NCBI GenBank assembly: GCA_050694055.1
Contig: JBOGWX010000058.1
Span: 1-30,429 of the forward strand
Length of the DNA stretch: 30,429 nt
Direction: 5' to 3'
Source of the DNA: WHSV01 sp050694055
GTDB lineage: Bacteria; Actinomycetota; CADDZG01; WHSQ01
How positions within the stretch are numbered: the stretch's first letter is position 1; each line of letters starts with the position of its first letter. Positions 23,662 through 30,429 of the stretch are shown piece after piece. Made by a program: the position numbers and the translations under genes. The notes beneath the pieces were generated by a model. It was not told where the DNA came from. It searched no databases and worked only from the letters and a program-made list of their open reading frames with translations.

Positions 23662-25602
23662 ATGACGGGCATGGTTCCGAAGGATGTCTACGAGCTGACC
23701 GGTGTGGGCAGCCCGCGCGTGGCCCCCGATGGGACGACCGTCGCCTACGTCGTCGTCTCGATAGACGGCTCCTCGAACGAATACAAGAGCTCGATCTGGC
23801 TCACCTCGGTCGACGGCTCGACGCAGCCACGACAATTCACCTCGGGCCCCAAAAGAGATGCGAATCCCGTCTGGTCGCCGGACGGATCCCGGATCGCATT
23901 CGCCTCCAACCGAGAGTCGAAAGCGCAGCAGCTCTTCGTGATCCCGCCGGCCGGAGGCGAAGCCCTCAAGCTCACGGACCTGCCGGAGGACATCGAGGAG
24001 CTCGCCTGGTCAGCCGACGGAAAGACGATCGTCCTCAGTACGCGGGTGCGAGACGCCGGGGACGCCGAGGAGGAGGATCGCAATCGTCCTCCCAAGCGAC
24101 TGACGCGCTTGCAGTTCCGGCTGGACAACGTCGGCTGGACGGCGGGAAGGCGCCGCCATCTCTTCACCGTCCCGGCCGACGGGTCCGCCGAGCCGACGCA
24201 GCTAACCTTCGGCGACTTCGAGGACTCGGCTCCCGCCTGGTCTCCCGATGGGCGTCGCATCGCCTTCACCTCGGCCCGTCACGAGAACTGGGACATCCAT
24301 CCGACGACGGCTATCTACCTCATCGATGCGGCGGGGGGCGAGCCGGCGGCCGTCACCGGAACCGACTCGAGCGCGTGGGCTCCCTCATGGTCTCCCGACG
24401 GCCGGCGCATCGCGCACTACCTCTCTCCGGGTGTCTTCGACGAGCCGCGCCACTCACAGGTCGCGCTCCTCGAGGTGGCATCGAAGGAGCAACGCGTTCT
24501 CACCGCCTCGCTCGATCGTCACTGCGTACCGTTTCCTCAGATGCGCGAGCCGCTGTGGCGCGGCGACGACGTCGTGTTCTGCGTCGAAGACCACGGCAAC
24601 TGGCATCTCTACTCGGTCCCCGGCAAGGGAGCCGGCGCGCCCGCGTTGCTCGTCGGAGGCGACCAGGGCGTCACCGGATACGACGTCTCGAATCGAACCC
24701 TTGCATACGCATCCAGCAGTCCCACGACGCTGTCCGAGCTCTTCCACGATCAACGGCAACTGACGAGCGTGGGCCGGAGCTTCGTGGAGGAACGGGAGCT
24801 GGTCACCCCGGAGCGCTTCCTCGCGACATCGAAGGACGGCACCGAGGTCGAAGCCTGGATCATGCGCCCCGCGGGCTTCGATGAGGGCACCAGGTATCCG
24901 GTGCTGCTCAACGTCCACGGCGGCCCTTTCACGCAGTACGGCAACCGCCTCTTCGATGAGTTCCAGGTCTACTGCGGCGCCGGCTATGTCGTCGTCTACT
25001 CGAACCCGCGCGGCTCGTCCGGTTACTCGGAGGACTGGGGACGCGCAATACGGGGGCCGAGCGAGGGCGGGCCCGGCATGGGTTCGGTCGATCACGAGGA
25101 TGTCGAGGCCGTGCTGGACACCGCGCTACAGCGTTACGACTTCTGCGACCCCGACCGGCTCGGCGTCATGGGCGGCTCGTACGGCGGCTACATGACTACC
25201 TGGATGGTCGCTCACTCCGATCGATTCAAGGCCGCGTGCTCGGAGAGGGCCGTCAACTCGTGGTATTCGATGCACGGCTCGAGCGATCTCGGATGGATCT
25301 TCCGGGGCTACCTGGGCTCGTTCCAATTCGAGGACCCCGAAGCGTGGCTCGAGATCTCTCCGCTCAGCTACGCGACCAATATCACCACGCCGCTGCTGAT
25401 CATTCATTCGGAGAACGATCTCCGGTGCGACATCGAGCAAGCGGAACAGCTGTTCACGACGCTGAGACTGCTCGAGCGCGACGTCGAGCTCGTACGCTTC
25501 CCCGGCGAGTCGCACGAGCTCACCCGGTCGGGCAACCCGCTCCACCGAGTTCAGCGCTTCGAGCTACTGCTCGAGTTCTTCGACAAGCACCTGAAGGCCT
25601 GA
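23662..25602 (+). CDS. S9 prolyl-oligopeptidase-family serine peptidase
   Basis: 646-aa soluble alpha/beta-hydrolase peptidase of the S9C-like (acylaminoacyl-peptidase/DPP) group. The N-terminal half is a WD40-like beta-propeller with TolB-type repeats, seen as repeated WSPDGRRIAF-like blocks (NPVWSPDGSRIAFAS, PAWSPDGRRIAFTS, PSWSPDGRRIAH). The C-terminal catalytic domain has LLNVHGGPFTQYG (oxyanion region), GGSYGGYM with nucleophile S506, SENDLRC with D586, and GESHEL with H618. No signal peptide, so intracellular. Start ATG 23662 with AAAGGGA upstream. It is divergent from the leuS-linked lipoprotein gene and convergent with tetR. Confidence 0.94.
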   Translation: MTGMVPKDVYELTGVGSPRVAPDGTTVAYVVVSIDGSSNEYKSSIWLTSVDGSTQPRQFTSGPKRDANPVWSPDGSRIAFASNRESKAQQLFVIPPAGGEALKLTDLPEDIEELAWSADGKTIVLSTRVRDAGDAEEEDRNRPPKRLTRLQFRLDNVGWTAGRRRHLFTVPADGSAEPTQLTFGDFEDSAPAWSPDGRRIAFTSARHENWDIHPTTAIYLIDAAGGEPAAVTGTDSSAWAPSWSPDGRRIAHYLSPGVFDEPRHSQVALLEVASKEQRVLTASLDRHCVPFPQMREPLWRGDDVVFCVEDHGNWHLYSVPGKGAGAPALLVGGDQGVTGYDVSNRTLAYASSSPTTLSELFHDQRQLTSVGRSFVEERELVTPERFLATSKDGTEVEAWIMRPAGFDEGTRYPVLLNVHGGPFTQYGNRLFDEFQVYCGAGYVVVYSNPRGSSGYSEDWGRAIRGPSEGGPGMGSVDHEDVEAVLDTALQRYDFCDPDRLGVMGGSYGGYMTTWMVAHSDRFKAACSERAVNSWYSMHGSSDLGWIFRGYLGSFQFEDPEAWLEISPLSYATNITTPLLIIHSENDLRCDIEQAEQLFTTLRLLERDVELVRFPGESHELTRSGNPLHRVQRFELLLEFFDKHLKA

Positions 25603-25615
25603 CCGAGCGCGCACA

Positions 25616-25637
25616 GGCCGGCTCGATCGAGCCGGCC
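25616..25637. terminator. Perfect 22-bp palindrome between convergent genes
   Basis: GGCCGGCTCGA followed by its exact reverse complement TCGAGCCGGCC, in the gap between the S9 peptidase and tetR stop codons. Position between convergent genes suits a bidirectional terminator stem; it lacks a T-run on either side and could instead be a protein-binding site. Confidence 0.5.
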
Positions 25638-25739
25638 CGTCGCCTTGATCTCCAGCAAAGTCCGCCGGCACGCTCCCGGGTACCGCGGAGTGGCGTAGGT
25701 TTTCTGCGTCGTTGGCTCGAACTTCGCCGGCTCGGCGGC

Positions 25740-26387
25740 TCAGCGCTTACTGGCCGGCTTCGCTTCCGACAGGGTCGCTAGGCCCGGAACGACATCCAGC
25801 TTGCTGAGCCCGTTCCAGGCAAGATTGACGAGATGGGCCGCCACCACCTCGATCCGAGGTTTGCCGACGTCCATCCACCATCCCCCGACCTGAACCGTCA
25901 TGCCCACCAGCGCACGTGAGTACAACGGTGCGAGTCTCGTATCGAAAGCGCGCTTGGAGAATTCCTCGACCAGGATGTACTCGACCTGTGAGGCGACGTC
26001 ATCGATGACGCTCGCCAGCGTTCCGGCCGTACCGGTCACCGGTGAGTCGCGCACCAGCACACGAAAGCCCTCGGGGTTGTCCTGGATGTACCCGAGAAAC
26101 GCAAGCGCCGCCTGCTCGAGCATGAGCCTGGGATGCTCCGCATCCAGCCCCTCGGTGATGCGCTCGAGCAACGCCTTTACTTCGCGGTCGACGACGACCG
26201 CGTAGAGGCCTTGCTTGCCCCCGAAGTGCTCGTAGACGAGCGGTTTGGTGATCTTGGCCCGCTGCGCGATCTCCTCTATCGAGGTCGCCTGAAAGCCCTT
26301 TTGTGCGAACATCGCCCGGCCCACGTCGATGAGCTGCTCGCGCCGCTCCTGGCCCGACATGCGGGCGCGCCGCTTCTCCTTGCTCAC
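25740..26387 (-). CDS. TetR-family transcriptional regulator
   Basis: 215-aa TetR-type repressor. The N-terminal DNA-binding domain has RREQLIDVGRAMFAQKGFQ, TSIEEIAQRAKITKPLVYEHF with the helix-turn-helix at about residues 37-57, and KQGLYAVVVDRE. The C-terminal ligand domain is all-helical and unassigned. It follows the desaturase gene by 18 nt, same strand, so the two form an operon; TetR proteins next to desaturases commonly regulate membrane lipid genes in response to acyl-CoA, which is an inference here. Two palindromes in the desaturase promoter (27406-27435) are the natural candidate operators. Confidence 0.93.
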   Translation of the reverse strand: MSKEKRRARMSGQERREQLIDVGRAMFAQKGFQATSIEEIAQRAKITKPLVYEHFGGKQGLYAVVVDREVKALLERITEGLDAEHPRLMLEQAALAFLGYIQDNPEGFRVLVRDSPVTGTAGTLASVIDDVASQVEYILVEEFSKRAFDTRLAPLYSRALVGMTVQVGGWWMDVGKPRIEVVAAHLVNLAWNGLSKLDVVPGLATLSEAKPASKR

Positions 26388-26405
26388 GCGGCGCTCCGCG
26401 CGCGG

Positions 26406-27353
26406 CTAACTCTGCTTGTTGGCGAGCTGCTTGATCGACACCGTCTTGACATTGCGCGCCAACCCTAGCTTGGCAAAGCCCCTGATCACCAGGGCGCTCA
26501 CATCCAGCTGATACCTACCAAGGCCGTGCACGGCAGAGGTGGGAAACGCGTGGTGGTTGTTGTGCCAGCTCTCGCCGAACGAGATGACGGACAGCACCCA
26601 ATTGTTCGTGGAGTAGTCGGTCGTTTCGTAGTCGCGTGTGCCGTAGAAATGACAGATCGAGTTGATGCTCCAGGTCACGTGGTGAAGCATGAAGATGCGC
26701 GCCAGGCTCCCCCACAAAAACGCCGTCACCATGCCCGCCCATGATTGCGTGATGAGCAGGCCGAGCAGCGCCGGTGCGACGAACGAGAACAGCACGATCC
26801 GATCGAACGCCCTGTCGACCTCGAGGATGCGCTCTTCCTTCAGCAGATCGGGGGCCCAGCGGGGCACCTCGGTCTTCTCGTCGTCGAAGAGCCAGCCGAC
26901 GTGCGCGTGCCAGAGTCCTTTAAGGATCCCGGCCATGCCCTCACCTTCGTCGAGGTGCGGACTGTGCGGATCGCCTTCCTTGTCGGCATAGGCGTGGTGG
27001 CGGCGGTGGTTGGCGACCCACGAGATCACCGAGCCCTCCACCGCCATGGATCCCGCAAACGCGAGCAGGGCGTGCAGCCTCGGGGTGGCTTCGAAGCTCC
27101 GGTGCGTGAACAGCCGGTGGTAGCCGACCGTGACGCCGAATCCGGAGAAGAGGTAGAAGCCGAGAAAGATGCTGAAGTCGGTCACGCTGATCCCCCAGCC
27201 CCACATCGACACCAGCGCTCCGATGAACCCGAGAAACGGGATGATCGTGATGATCAGGATCATCCGCCGCTGAAAGCGGACGCCCCTGTCGTCGAGCACG
27301 ACCGTCCCCTGCACGCGCGGGGCGTCCGTGTCTCGCTCGAGTACTTGAGCCAT
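26406..27353 (-). CDS. Acyl (delta-9-type) fatty acid desaturase
   Basis: 315-aa membrane di-iron desaturase introducing a double bond into acyl chains of lipids or acyl-CoA. The three histidine boxes are intact: H79-x4-H84 (HRLFTH), HRRHH at 116-120, and HNNHH at 264-268; hydrophobic spans flank them (MILIITIIPFLGFIGALV, then IFLGFYLFSGFGV, and a pair near 185-220). The start ATG 27353 has GGAGGAG upstream. Length and box spacing match the acyl-CoA desaturase branch; the substrate chain and position are not readable from sequence. It is the first gene of an operon with tetR. A partner ferredoxin or reductase is not in the window. Confidence 0.94.
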   Translation of the reverse strand: MAQVLERDTDAPRVQGTVVLDDRGVRFQRRMILIITIIPFLGFIGALVSMWGWGISVTDFSIFLGFYLFSGFGVTVGYHRLFTHRSFEATPRLHALLAFAGSMAVEGSVISWVANHRRHHAYADKEGDPHSPHLDEGEGMAGILKGLWHAHVGWLFDDEKTEVPRWAPDLLKEERILEVDRAFDRIVLFSFVAPALLGLLITQSWAGMVTAFLWGSLARIFMLHHVTWSINSICHFYGTRDYETTDYSTNNWVLSVISFGESWHNNHHAFPTSAVHGLGRYQLDVSALVIRGFAKLGLARNVKTVSIKQLANKQS

Positions 27354-27404
27354 TGCTCCTCCGAGGTTGCGGTGGGATCCGCCCGGGCGGACCTTGGGTC
27401 AGAT

Positions 27405-27437
27405 GGTTACGTAATCGTAACTTACTGTACCGTAACC
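27405..27437. promoter_or_regulatory. Tandem palindromic operator upstream of desaturase
   Basis: GTTACG-TAAT-CGTAAC (27406-27421) is a perfect inverted repeat and is directly followed by TTACTGTACCGTAA (27422-27435), an imperfect palindrome centred on GTAC. An outer GGTTACG (27405-27411) also pairs with CGTAACC (27431-27437). The site lies about 50-80 nt upstream of the desaturase ATG, where a repressor of the operon would bind; the co-transcribed TetR is the expected ligand. Confidence 0.6.
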
Positions 27438-27495
27438 CTAGACCTGGCCGGCGAAACAATTAAAATCCCAGCACCGGCGCCTTGGCCAGCTAGGG
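27436..27495. repeat. Imperfect inverted repeat upstream of vapBC
   Basis: CCCTAG-AC-CTGGCC at 27436-27449 pairs with GGCCAG-CTAGGG at 27484-27495, and GGCG (27450-27453) with CGCC (27478-27481), leaving an AT-rich loop of about 24 nt. The right arm overlaps the vapB -35 hexamer. It may be a terminator, an operator or the edge of an inserted segment; the sequence does not decide. Confidence 0.4.
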
Positions 27496-27519
27496 TCCTT
27501 GATGTATATTTTGTACATC
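27482..27519 (+). promoter_or_regulatory. vapBC promoter with overlapping operator
   Basis: -35 TTGGCC (27482-27487), a 17-nt spacer, and -10 TATATT (27505-27510). The -10 is covered by the inverted repeat GATGTA-N7-TACATC (27501-27519), a layout typical of autorepression by the antitoxin or the complex. The GTG start of vapB at 27520 is only 9 nt after the -10, so the transcript is probably leaderless. Confidence 0.55.
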
Positions 27520-27801
27520 GTGAAGCGCACTCAGATCTATCTCGACGAAGCCCAGGACGCCCGGCTCGGCAAACTCGCAGCGGAAACCGGCATCAGGAAG
27601 TCCGCGTTGATCCGTCAGGCGATCGACGCCTTCTTGCAGGGTCCCCGGGATGACGCCGTCCGTCTCGCACGTTTTCGCGCCGCCCTCGAAGAGACTCAGC
27701 AGCATCCCGTTTCGCTCCCAGACGGGCGCCGGTACGTTGAGGACCTGCGTCGAGCGGATCTTTCTCGGCAGGAGGAGCTGGAGCGCCGGCGCCGAGCGTG
27801 A
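27520..27801 (+). CDS. vapB: Ribbon-helix-helix antitoxin (VapB-like)
   Basis: 93-aa antitoxin. N-terminus MKRTQIYLDEAQDARLGKL with IRKSALIRQAIDAFL forms a ribbon-helix-helix DNA-binding domain; the charged C-terminal tail (SLPDGRRYVEDLRRADLSRQEEL) is the usual toxin-binding part. The start GTG 27520 gives the family-typical MKRTQIYL opening; in-frame TTG 27499 and ATG 27502 lie within the promoter and operator. No Shine-Dalgarno is present, consistent with leaderless translation. It overlaps vapC by GTGA. Confidence 0.85.
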   Translation: MKRTQIYLDEAQDARLGKLAAETGIRKSALIRQAIDAFLQGPRDDAVRLARFRAALEETQQHPVSLPDGRRYVEDLRRADLSRQEELERRRRA

Positions 27802-28178
27802 GCGTTCAACTGGATACCTCCGTCGTGGTCGACATCCTGCGCGCTTATCCGGCTGCGCTCGATTACGCACGCGGTCTCGAGGAAGTGCCCATCTGTTCCG
27901 AGATCACCCGCGTCGAGGTTCTTCGGGGCGTGCGGAGCGGCGAGCGAGCTTTCACCGAACGGGTCCTCGGATCCTTCCAGTGGGTTGGGCTCGACGGGGC
28001 GATCGCAAGGAGGGCAGGAGAGATCGGGCGCTCGTTTAGACGTAGCCATCCCGGAATCGGAATCGCGGATCTGATTATCGCGGCCACGGCTCAAGAGTTC
28101 GGGCTGGCTCTCGCGACGGGCAACGTCAAGCACTTCCCTATGTTCAGGGGATTGCAACCTCCGTACGAGACGCTCTGA
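27798..28178 (+). CDS. vapC: PIN-domain ribonuclease toxin (VapC-like)
   Basis: 126-aa PIN-domain endoribonuclease, the toxin of a type II pair; relatives cleave tRNA or rRNA. Acidic metal-binding residues are in place: D6 (LDTSVVVD), E40 (SEITRVEVLRG) and D91 (GIADLIIAATA), with the family ATGNVKHF following. The start is GTG 27798, overlapping the antitoxin stop by four nt, so synthesis is coupled. Length is normal and no truncation is seen, so it is probably active. The RNA target cannot be inferred. Confidence 0.9.
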   Translation: MSVQLDTSVVVDILRAYPAALDYARGLEEVPICSEITRVEVLRGVRSGERAFTERVLGSFQWVGLDGAIARRAGEIGRSFRRSHPGIGIADLIIAATAQEFGLALATGNVKHFPMFRGLQPPYETL

Positions 28179-28236
28179 CGCAGCCGAGTTTCGCTGAGAT
28201 CTGAGGTGAGTGCGGTCTCGTGCCTCCACTAGCACG

Positions 28237-28289
28237 CGCAATTCCCAGCGAACAGACTCCTGGAACGCAAACGCACACCTGGGAATGCG
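28237..28289. repeat. Inverted repeat upstream of MpaB-family gene
   Basis: CGCAATTCCCAG (28237-28248) pairs with CTGGGAATGCG (28279-28289) with one bulged base, around a 30-nt loop. It is in the 133-nt gap between vapC and the oxygenase gene. It could be an operator, a terminator stem for vapBC or a remnant repeat. Confidence 0.35.
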
Positions 28290-28311
28290 GGGGTCAGGAT
28301 TGTAGAGTTGG

Positions 28312-29190
28312 TTGGTGCGCGAGTCTCGCTCTCTGCATGAGATCCGGCGACTCCACCCGGTGCGCGACGCCGAGCGAATCGTCTATCTCGACACCTGCTT
28401 CGAATTCCCGTTCGACGTTACCCGCTCGCTCGAGCTCGCCTTCTTCAGAACCTTCGCGGTGCCGTCGATCGCCGAACTGCTCGGCTCGACCGGCGAATTC
28501 GTCGAGCGGGCGAACAAGCGCTACGACGACACCGACCTGCTGATCAGCGCGTTCGCCGAGCACGGCCACAGCTCCCGCCTGGGGCGCTCCGTGATCCGCC
28601 GGATGAACCAGATCCACGGCCGCTTTCCGATCACCAACGACGACTTCCTGTACGTGCTCTCGACCATGGTGCTCGAGCCCTCGCGCTGGAACGAGCGATT
28701 CGGCTGGCGACGGATGCTCGATACCGAGCGGCTCGCGACCTTTCATTTCTGGCGCGCCGCCGGCGGCCTGATGAACATCAAGGACATCCCGGAGACCTAC
28801 GAGGAGCTGGAGCGCTTCAACTTGGAGTTCGAGCGGAGCCGTTTCGGCTATACCGACGCGGGTCACCGGGTCGCGCGCGCGATGATCGAGATGTTCGTCC
28901 GTAAGGTTCCCGGACAGCCCCGGCGCCTCGGCGCGCGCGGGGTCTGCGCGCTCCTCGACGAGCCTCTGCTCGACGCGCTCGATCTTCCGAGACCGACTGC
29001 GGCGGAGCGCCGCGCGGTCGAGGGCGCGCTCAAGTTGCGAGCCACCTCCGTCCGGCTCCTGCCGGCGCGTCGCAAACCGCGGTTGCGCACCGCGCTGCGC
29101 CGACGGACCTACCCGCAGGGCTATCGCATTGACGACCTCGGGCCGCCTCCGCCGAGCACGCCCCTTGGGACAAGCCCGGAAAGCGGCTAA
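28312..29190 (+). CDS. MpaB-family (DUF2236) oxygenase
   Basis: 292-aa protein of the DUF2236/MpaB-MpaB'/rubber-oxygenase catalytic domain family, heme-dependent oxygenases in the few characterised members (latex clearing protein, mycophenolic acid pathway MpaB'). Recognisable stretches: LELAFFRTFAVPSIAELL, RYDDTDLLISAFAEHG, IRRMNQIHGRFPITNDDF (with the conserved His of the RRxxxxHG element), STMVLEPSRWNERFGWR, and FWRAAGGLMNIKDIPETYEE. The Arg/Pro-rich C-terminus is variable. The start TTG 28312 or GTG 28315 is uncertain; no strong ribosome binding site. No signal peptide. Substrate is unknown; the neighbours do not help. Confidence 0.82.
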   Translation: MVRESRSLHEIRRLHPVRDAERIVYLDTCFEFPFDVTRSLELAFFRTFAVPSIAELLGSTGEFVERANKRYDDTDLLISAFAEHGHSSRLGRSVIRRMNQIHGRFPITNDDFLYVLSTMVLEPSRWNERFGWRRMLDTERLATFHFWRAAGGLMNIKDIPETYEELERFNLEFERSRFGYTDAGHRVARAMIEMFVRKVPGQPRRLGARGVCALLDEPLLDALDLPRPTAAERRAVEGALKLRATSVRLLPARRKPRLRTALRRRTYPQGYRIDDLGPPPPSTPLGTSPESG

Positions 29191-29308
29191 CCCGCGGAGC
29201 GCAATCCTCTAGCAGCCCGGGATCTCTGTCATGCGAGCCACGGGAAAAATGAGGAACATCGAGGGCAGCGGTTGCCATCCGATTCCCCCGCTCATTCAGC
29301 AGTTGAGC

Positions 29309-30429
29309 TCACCGCTCACAGCTAGCGTGGATCGTATCGGTGCCGGGACCGCCGGGACCGCCGATACAGATGTCGTTGTCGGGGCCGCCGGAGAGAAAGT
29401 CGTCGCCGGGGCCGCCCACCAGGCGATCATCGCCGGGGCCGCCTTCAAGTCGGTCGTCGCCACCGTCACCGAAGAGGCGGTCGTCGCCGGGGCCGCCGGA
29501 GAGGACGTCGTTGCCCCCACCTCCATGGAGGATGTCGTTGCCGGGGCCGCCGGAGAGGAGGTCGTCGCCGGGGCCGCCGGAGAGGACGTCGTTGCCGAAC
29601 TCCCCGAAGAGGCGGTCGTCGCCTTCTTCGCCTCGGAGGACATCGCCGCCCTCGCCACCCCGGAGGAGGTCGTTGCCGTCGCCGCCGGAGAGCTGGTCGC
29701 TGCCGGGCCCGCCTCGGAGGGTGTCGTCGTCTCCGCCGCCCAAGAGGAGGTCGTTGCCGGGGCCGCCGGAGAGGTCGTCGTTGCCGGGGCCGCCTTCAAG
29801 TCGGTCGTTGCCGTCGTCGCCCAAGAGGCGGTCGTTGCCCTGGCCGCCGAAGAGGCGGTCGTTGCCGGGGCCGCCGGAGAGGACGTCGTCGCCTTCTTCG
29901 CCCCGCAGGACATCGCCGCCGCCCGCGCCGCCCCGGAGGAGGTCGCTGCCGGGGCCGCCGAAGAGGTCGTCGCCGCCCTCGCCGCCCCGGAGGAGGTCGT
30001 TGCCGGGGCCGCCGAAGAGGCGGTCGTTGCCCGAGTCGCCCTCGAGGACATCTTCGCCCGCGCCGCCCCGGAGGACGTCGCTGCCGGGGCCGCCGAAGAG
30101 GTCGTCGTTGCCCGAGTCGCCGAGGAGCTCGTCGATGCCGTCGCCGCCGACAAGCTGGTCGTTGCCTTCGCCCCCAAAGAGGGTGTCGTTGCCGGGGCCG
30201 CCGACGAGGACGTCGTTGCCATCGCCGCCCACGAGCTCATCACGGCCGTCCTCGCCGAGGAGCAAGTCGTTGCCCGCGCCACCAAGGACTAAGTCGTTAC
30301 CACCCCCGCCGAAGATCTCGTCGTCTCCGCCCAGCCCGCAGAGGATCTCGTCCTCGGCGCCGCCGACGAGGGTGTCGGGATCGTCGGTGCCCACGACCTG
30401 AGGCCGCGGGTCGTTCTCGAACCCGGGGC
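29309..30429 (-). CDS. RTX-type calcium-binding repeat protein, N-terminus beyond right edge
   Basis: At least 372 codons, open to the right edge; the N-terminal part and any signal peptide are not visible. A GTG at 30394 is in frame, but the sequence upstream (GFENDPRPQVV) reads on as protein, so I treat the gene as 5'-partial. Nearly all of it is hemolysin-type nonapeptides of the GGxGxDxLx kind (for example RLFGGPGND, VLSGGPGDD, LLRGGEGGD), which fold into a calcium-stabilised parallel beta-roll outside the cell. I count 37 orderly units plus a degenerate last one; one unit has 10 residues. It ends with DTIHASCER. Such proteins may be adhesins, S-layer or enzyme-carrier parts; the missing N-terminus would tell. 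It is convergent with the MpaB gene. Confidence 0.88.
   Translation of the reverse strand, partial: PGFENDPRPQVVGTDDPDTLVGGAEDEILCGLGGDDEIFGGGGNDLVLGGAGNDLLLGEDGRDELVGGDGNDVLVGGPGNDTLFGGEGNDQLVGGDGIDELLGDSGNDDLFGGPGSDVLRGGAGEDVLEGDSGNDRLFGGPGNDLLRGGEGGDDLFGGPGSDLLRGGAGGGDVLRGEEGDDVLSGGPGNDRLFGGQGNDRLLGDDGNDRLEGGPGNDDLSGGPGNDLLLGGGDDDTLRGGPGSDQLSGGDGNDLLRGGEGGDVLRGEEGDDRLFGEFGNDVLSGGPGDDLLSGGPGNDILHGGGGNDVLSGGPGDDRLFGDGGDDRLEGGPGDDRLVGGPGDDFLSGGPDNDICIGGPGGPGTDTIHASCER
29336..30373 (-). repeat. 27-bp tandem repeat array encoding 38 RTX nonapeptides
   Basis: About 1 kb of imperfect 27-bp tandem units with the recurring plus-strand core gccggggccgccggagag. Because the unit length is a multiple of three and the sequence is stop-poor, several other frames on both strands stay open over the whole array; those frames are shadows. 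Confidence 0.9.

Noticed and set aside
23655..24884. 409-aa alternative frame over the S9 peptidase
   Set aside because: Arg/Gly-rich shadow; the +1 frame carries the complete S9 propeller and catalytic motifs.
29336..30373. Regular repeats that could suggest a CRISPR array
   Set aside because: Units are contiguous 27-bp coding repeats with no unique spacers and encode RTX nonapeptides.
29340..30401. Long plus-strand ORFs (Pro/Ser-rich and Ala/Val-rich) over the RTX array, and a second minus-strand frame
   Set aside because: They arise from the 27-bp tandem units with few stop codons; only the minus-strand frame giving GGxGxDxLx repeats matches a protein family.

Overview
The window is high-GC DNA packed with housekeeping genes and looks chromosomal. 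Gene content and order (phoH, HIT, mtaB, rsmE, dnaJ, hrcA; hemW, lepA, rpsT; holA, comEC, comEA, leuS), many GTG/TTG starts, many GTGA/ATGA stop-start overlaps and an Eis-type acetyltransferase point to an uncultured-type member of the Actinomycetota. No rRNA or tRNA is visible and I cannot place it below phylum.

Layout. 1-5402 (minus strand): phoH (cut by the left edge), a HIT hydrolase, mtaB, rsmE, dnaJ and hrcA, then a small zinc-ribbon ORF (to 5768) whose 3' end contains a perfect CIRCE operator, the binding site of HrcA. 6033-9680 (plus): an envelope-stress-like cassette of ECF sigma factor, a 625-aa membrane anti-sigma factor and an M15 D,D-carboxypeptidase, all overlapping. It sits inside what is commonly a continuous lepA-hemW-hrcA-dnaJ neighbourhood. 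9715-13177 (minus): a LOG-like nucleotide-binding protein, hemW and lepA, each overlapping the next by 4 nt. rpsT and an emfourin-like lipoprotein follow on the plus strand.

14147-17961 (mostly minus): holA, a 64-aa small protein, then comEC and comEA. A 170-nt nested inverted repeat and a 95-aa plus-strand ORF of unknown function lie between. comEA diverges from an eis-like gene, and a perfect CRP-type palindrome lies between them. 19563-25602: a RibD-C/DHFR-fold reductase, leuS, a lipoprotein with an FG-GAP/VCBS-like motif, and an S9 prolyl-oligopeptidase-family peptidase.

25740-30429 (accessory-like): a TetR regulator downstream of an acyl desaturase, with two abutting palindromes in the desaturase promoter; a vapBC toxin-antitoxin pair with a recognisable promoter/operator and probably leaderless mRNA; an MpaB-family (DUF2236) oxygenase; and an RTX calcium-binding repeat protein cut by the right edge.

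The genes combine translation and tRNA maturation (lepA, rpsT, leuS, mtaB, rsmE), protein-folding stress (hrcA-dnaJ), DNA replication and uptake (holA, comEC, comEA), and envelope and lipid homeostasis (sigma cassette, desaturase-TetR). I do not see a clear new defence or biosynthetic system. The best leads are the regulatory architectures (CIRCE inside an ORF, tandem desaturase operators, CRP site at comEA/eis), the nested inverted repeat, the orphan emfourin lipoprotein and the sigma/anti-sigma/M15 cassette.
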